This document shows, in pieces, positions 30,441 through 33,814 of a DNA stretch of 33,814 nucleotides. Within the stretch, counting starts at the first letter, position 1. Each line of letters begins with the position of its first letter. The notes under the pieces are model-generated. The model was not told where the DNA came from. It saw nothing but the letters and a program-made list of their open reading frames with translations, and did not search any database. A program made the position numbers and the translations under genes. Source of the DNA: Rhodocyclaceae bacterium. Its GTDB lineage: Bacteria > Pseudomonadota > Gammaproteobacteria > Burkholderiales > Rhodocyclaceae. The stretch spans positions 1 through 33,814 of the forward strand of contig JANJTW010000036.1 in the NCBI GenBank assembly GCA_024710925.1, given 5' to 3'.

Positions 30441-30493
30441 CCGGCGGAGTATCACAAAACGATTCGCGCCGATTAATTGTGGATATCCACAAT
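30441..30493 (-). promoter_or_regulatory. dctP promoter region with a perfect 18-bp palindromic operator candidate
   Basis: ATTGTGGATATCCACAAT at 30476-30493 is its own reverse complement. On the minus strand a -10-like GATACT (30453-30448, preceded by TGT) lacks a good -35, and the palindrome centre falls about 43 bp upstream of the expected start. That is the usual place for an activator that contacts RNA polymerase. The adjacent LuxR-type response regulator is the obvious candidate to bind here (inference). The palindrome also lies 31 bp before the dctS start. Confidence 0.6.
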
Positions 30494-30524
30494 CGCCCGC
30501 CGGCACACGGCCGACGGAGGTAAG

Positions 30525-32495
30525 ATGCCGGCCATGAATTCCGCAGGACAGCCCCCGCGCGCGCCCGCCTGGTCGAGCTGGTATCTGACGATGCCGAAGC
30601 TCGCCGTCGGCCTGCTCGTCGTGCTGCTCGCCGCCCTCCTCTGGCTGCTACAGGAGAACGAGAAGGAGGAGCAGCGGACGACGCTGATCGCCGACGTGCT
30701 CTGGCTGGAGCAGAGCTTCCGCTTCCACATCGACAGCAGCACGATGCAGCTGCAGCAACTGGCACTCGATCTCGGCAGCGAGGAAACGCCGGCCAAGCTC
30801 TTCGACATGCGGGCGCGCCACATGGTCCGCACCAACGCCGAACTGCTGCACATCGCCTGGCTCGACCACGACGGCAGTCCGCTGGCCGCGCTGCCGAGCC
30901 CGGTCTCGCCGCGGCGCACGCCAGAGGACGAGCGCGACGGCAACAGCTTCGAACTCGCCCGCAAGCTCGGCAAGCCGGTCTTCTCGCGCCCCTACCGCGA
31001 AGGCAGCGAAACCTTCTTCGAACTGCACGTACCGGTATATCGCGAGAACCGGCTGGCCGGCATGCTCGTCGTCACGCAGTCGCTCTCCGCGCTGGTCGGC
31101 GAACTGGTGCCGTGGTGGTTCGTCGAGAAATACCGGATGCAGATCATCGACGACGACGGCCGCGTGCTGGCGAGCAAATCGAAGATATCGGCCGGACCGG
31201 GCGAGATCAGCCACCAGGTCCTGCTCGACCCGCCCGGTTACGGCCTGGCGCTGCACGTCGCGGCGAACCGCGCCGCCACCAGCACCGTGCAGTCGCTGAT
31301 CATCGCCCTCATCGTCTTCCTCGCCGGCACCGTCTTCTGGAGCCTGTGGGCGATCCGCGGCCTGATGCGCCACCGCCTCGCCGCCGAACAGGCGCTGCGC
31401 CGTGAACACGCCTTCCGCAAGGCGATGGAGGATTCGCTGACCGTCGGCATGCGCGCGCGCGACCGCGAGGGACGGATCACCTACGTCAACCCGGCCTTCT
31501 GCGAGATGACCGGCTTCACCGCCAGCGAACTGGTCGGCGCGCTGCCGCCCTATCCGTACTGGAACCCGGACGAACTCGACCGCACCCGCGAGCTGCACGA
31601 TAAGGTGCTCGACGGCATGGCGCCGGCGGAGGGCTTCGAGCTGCACTTCCGGCGCCGGAACGGCGAAATCTTCGACGCGCTGATCTACGAGGCGCCGCTG
31701 ATCGACGCCGACGGCCGGCACACCGGCTGGATGGGCTCGGTGCTCGACATCACCGAACGCAAGCGCGCCGAGGAACTGGCGCGGCAGCAGCAGGAAAAGC
31801 TGCAGGCGACCTCGCGCCTGATCACCATGGGCGAGCTCGCGTCGACGCTGGCGCACGAACTGAACCAACCGCTGGCGGCGATCTCCAGTTACAACGCCGG
31901 CTGCCTGAACCGCCTGGAGAGCGGCCGGTACACCGCCGACGAACTGAAGAACGCCCTCGAAAAGCTCGGCGTGCAGGCGCAGCGCGCCGGCCGCATCATC
32001 CGCCGCGTGCACGACTTCGTGCGCAAGCGCGAGCCGAAGCTCGCCGAATGCGACCTCGCCGAAGTCGTCGACGATGCCGTCGGCTTCATCGAGCATCTGG
32101 CGCAGAAGCGCGGCGTCCGCATCGACCGCGAGATTCCCGGCTGGCGGCCGCCGCTGCAGGCCGACCAGGTGATGATCGAGCAGGTGCTGCTCAACCTGAT
32201 GCGCAACGGCATCGAGGCCATGGGCGAAACGCCGCCGGCGCGCCGCCGCCTGAGCGTACGCGTCAGCCTCGGCGAGCAGGCGGTCGAGGTGCGCGTCACC
32301 GACAACGGCAGCGGCCTCGCCGACGGCGTGCGCGAGCGGCTGTTCACCCCCTTCTTCTCGACCAAACCGGATGGCATGGGCATGGGCCTCAACATCTGCC
32401 GCTCGATCATCGAGTTCCACAAGGGCCGCCTGTGGGTCGAAGACAACCCGCAGGGCGGCAGCATTTTTGCTTTCACCCTGCCCTTTTCGAACTGA
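30525..32495 (+). CDS. dctS: DctS/DctB-like sensor histidine kinase with periplasmic and PAS domains
   Basis: This inner-membrane kinase likely senses external C4-dicarboxylates and phosphorylates the regulator encoded next to it. The 656-residue protein has transmembrane helix 1 (about 23-42, KLAVGLLVVLLAALLWLL), a periplasmic sensor of about 210 residues, helix 2 (about 255-276), a cytoplasmic PAS domain (about 293-415, ITYVNPAFCEMTGF), a short coiled linker, the phosphoacceptor H444 in LAHELNQPLAAISSY, and an ATPase domain with N-box NLMRNGIEAM, DNGSGL, FFSTK and GMGMGL. The frame extends further upstream through the palindrome; ATG 30525 is chosen because GGAGG lies just before it. Rhodobacter DctS has the same domain order next to dctP. 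Confidence 0.9.
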   Translation: MPAMNSAGQPPRAPAWSSWYLTMPKLAVGLLVVLLAALLWLLQENEKEEQRTTLIADVLWLEQSFRFHIDSSTMQLQQLALDLGSEETPAKLFDMRARHMVRTNAELLHIAWLDHDGSPLAALPSPVSPRRTPEDERDGNSFELARKLGKPVFSRPYREGSETFFELHVPVYRENRLAGMLVVTQSLSALVGELVPWWFVEKYRMQIIDDDGRVLASKSKISAGPGEISHQVLLDPPGYGLALHVAANRAATSTVQSLIIALIVFLAGTVFWSLWAIRGLMRHRLAAEQALRREHAFRKAMEDSLTVGMRARDREGRITYVNPAFCEMTGFTASELVGALPPYPYWNPDELDRTRELHDKVLDGMAPAEGFELHFRRRNGEIFDALIYEAPLIDADGRHTGWMGSVLDITERKRAEELARQQQEKLQATSRLITMGELASTLAHELNQPLAAISSYNAGCLNRLESGRYTADELKNALEKLGVQAQRAGRIIRRVHDFVRKREPKLAECDLAEVVDDAVGFIEHLAQKRGVRIDREIPGWRPPLQADQVMIEQVLLNLMRNGIEAMGETPPARRRLSVRVSLGEQAVEVRVTDNGSGLADGVRERLFTPFFSTKPDGMGMGLNICRSIIEFHKGRLWVEDNPQGGSIFAFTLPFSN

Positions 32496-32534
32496 ATCCG
32501 CCTAAACTGATCGCGACCCCACTCCGCACCGACC

Positions 32535-33134
32535 ATGAGCGCCCAGGTTTATCTTGTCGATGACGACGAAGCCATCCGCGACGCCCTCGGCTGGCTGCTG
32601 CAATCGCGCGGGTTCGCCTGCGTTCCGCATGCTTCCGGCGAGGAATTCCTCGCCGCCTGGTCACCGCAGCTGGCCGGTTGCCTGCTGCTCGACATCCGCA
32701 TGGGCGGCATCAGCGGCCTGCAGCTCTTCGACCGCCTGCTCGAACTCGGCAACGCGCTGCCGGTGATCTTCCTCACCGGCCACGGCGACGTGCCAATGGC
32801 CGTCTCGGCGCTGAAGAAGGGCGCCTTCGACTTTGTCGAAAAGCCGTTCAACGACAAGGAACTGCTCGACCGCGTGCAGGAGGCGCTGCGCATCGACGCC
32901 GCCCGGCGCGCCTCGGCGGCGAACAGCGAATCGCTGAACAGCCGGCTCGAACGGCTGACCGTGCGCGAGCGGCAGATCATGGAGTTGATCCTCGCCGGCA
33001 AGTTCAACAAGGTGATCGCCGACGAACTGCAGATCAGCATGCGTACCGTCGAGGTACACCGCGCGCACCTCTTCGAGAAGATGGGCGTGCGCACGGCCGT
33101 CGAGCTGTCGCAGCTGATGACCGCCCGGCGCTGA
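32535..33134 (+). CDS. dctR: FixJ/DctR-family response regulator
   Basis: This 199-residue two-component regulator has an N-terminal receiver domain (1-120) with acidic pocket D10/D11, phosphoacceptor D53 (LLLDIRM), T81 and K103 (VEKPF). A C-terminal LuxR-type helix-turn-helix follows (about 138-190, LTVRERQIMELILAGKFNK, then SMRTVEVHRAHLFEKMG). It lies 39 bp behind the kinase gene. By analogy with R. capsulatus DctR it should activate dctPQM, probably from the palindrome upstream of dctP. No Shine-Dalgarno is visible; a TAAACT sequence sits 26 bp before the ATG, so an internal promoter is possible but unproven. Confidence 0.93.
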   Translation: MSAQVYLVDDDEAIRDALGWLLQSRGFACVPHASGEEFLAAWSPQLAGCLLLDIRMGGISGLQLFDRLLELGNALPVIFLTGHGDVPMAVSALKKGAFDFVEKPFNDKELLDRVQEALRIDAARRASAANSESLNSRLERLTVRERQIMELILAGKFNKVIADELQISMRTVEVHRAHLFEKMGVRTAVELSQLMTARR

Positions 33135-33147
33135 ACGGAAAGCGACG

Positions 33148-33814
33148 ATGGATGCCCCCTGCCTGACACTGCCGACCGCGACTGGGGACGCCGCCCTGCT
33201 GCGCACGCTGCTCACCGCCGAAACCGGCCTGCTGCTCGTCGCCGTCGACGGCGACGGCATCGTCAGCCACTGCAACCCGCTCGCCCGCCGCCTGCTTGAA
33301 CCGCTCGCCGGCCCGCTCGCCGGCCGCGCGCTTGCCGACATCCACGCCGCGCTCGGCGTCGACCACGGCCGCTTCCTCGCAGCCGCGGCAAAGGCGACGG
33401 CCGAGGGCTGCCACCATTTCCGGCAGAAAATCGCCGGCACCGGCGGCGGCGTGCATCTCGACTCGTGCATGCTGCCGCTGCGCGACGCCGATGGCGCCGC
33501 GACCGGCTACGTGCTCGTCGCGCGCGACCGCAGCGAGCAGGTGCGCACCGAAGACATGCTGCGCCCGCTCGGTCGCGCCGTCGAGCAGAGCCCAGTGTCG
33601 ATCATCATCACCGACACCGCCGGCCGCATCGAATACGTCAATGCGCGCTACAGCGAGATCACCGGCTACGCGGCCGACGACGTGATCGGCCAGAAGGCCG
33701 GCGTGATGAAATCCGGGCTGACGCCGCCGGAGGTCTATGCCGACCTCTGGCAGACCATCCGGCGCGGCGACGACTGGCGCGGCGAACTGTGCAACCGGCG
33801 CAAGGACGGCCGGC
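33148..33814 (+). CDS. PAS-domain signalling protein (3' truncated)
   Basis: The frame starts at ATG 33148, 13 bp after the response regulator, and stays open to the last base; 222 complete codons are visible. The first part (about 15-130) looks like a degenerate PAS domain (LLVAVDGDGIVSHCNPLARRLLEP, then YVLVARDRSEQVRTED). A clear PAS domain follows (about 140-222+, AVEQSPVSIIITDTAGRIEY, ARYSEITGYAADDVIG, DDWRGELCNRRKDG). No transmembrane helix is seen, so the visible portion is cytoplasmic. The missing C-terminus could be a histidine kinase, GGDEF or EAL output; the sequence does not decide. It may be cotranscribed with dctSR. Confidence 0.85.
   Translation, partial: MDAPCLTLPTATGDAALLRTLLTAETGLLLVAVDGDGIVSHCNPLARRLLEPLAGPLAGRALADIHAALGVDHGRFLAAAAKATAEGCHHFRQKIAGTGGGVHLDSCMLPLRDADGAATGYVLVARDRSEQVRTEDMLRPLGRAVEQSPVSIIITDTAGRIEYVNARYSEITGYAADDVIGQKAGVMKSGLTPPEVYADLWQTIRRGDDWRGELCNRRKDGR

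Noticed and set aside
30648-32420. 590-codon minus-strand open frame opposite the sensor kinase
   Set aside because: No motif or family resemblance, and the kinase has all its conserved boxes on the other strand.

Overview
The window is GC-rich chromosomal DNA that looks betaproteobacterial, most like the Rhodocyclales (Azospira / Dechloromonas / Azoarcus type). This rests on gene order and protein type: a ndk-rlmN-pilW-rodZ-ispG-hisS-yfgM-bamB-der-hfq-hflX-hflK-hflC-DUF2065-hisZ-purA series, a cysI-DUF934-cysH-cysD-cysN sulfate cluster, and a Rhodobacter-like dctPQM/dctSR locus. The assignment is inference from the sequence; no database was searched. Coding density is very high and no gap between genes exceeds about 260 bp.

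Layout. (1) 1-5971, + strand: a TauE/SafE permease cut by the left edge, then cysI, a DUF934 gene, cysH (4Fe-4S APS reductase type), cysD and cysN. This is a PAPS-independent assimilatory route from sulfate to sulfide, closed by a strong hairpin at 5999-6035. (2) 6104-8093: a small unrecognised three-helix membrane protein (+), a convergent exported pentapeptide-repeat protein (-), and rlmB (-). (3) 8260-11598: a PAS-GGDEF diguanylate cyclase (+) lying between rlmB and rnr (-), then a tRNA-Leu(CAG) gene (+) whose promoter overlaps the start codon of rnr, followed by terminators. (4) 11728-27180, - strand: sixteen tightly packed genes, many with 1-4 bp stop/start overlaps, running from ndk to purA. 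They cover nucleotide metabolism, rRNA/tRNA modification, type IV pilus and cell-shape factors, isoprenoid synthesis, tRNA charging, outer-membrane assembly, ribosome GTPases, Hfq, and the HflKC membrane protease modulator. (5) 27266-33134: the TRAP C4-dicarboxylate transporter dctPQM (-) facing the two-component pair dctS-dctR (+), with a perfect 18-bp palindrome between them. (6) 33148 to the right edge: the N-terminal part of a PAS-containing signalling protein.

No phage, transposon, CRISPR array or clear genomic island is visible. The points most worth checking are the palindrome at the dctP/dctS divergent promoter, an apparent 2-nt deletion that throws the conserved N-terminus of RlmN out of frame, the tRNA-Leu promoter that overlaps the rnr start codon, the diguanylate cyclase between rnr and rlmB, a histidine-rich tail on DctQ, a PilW without a lipobox, and a probable leaderless orphan membrane protein. 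I did not find a convincing wholly new multi-gene system.
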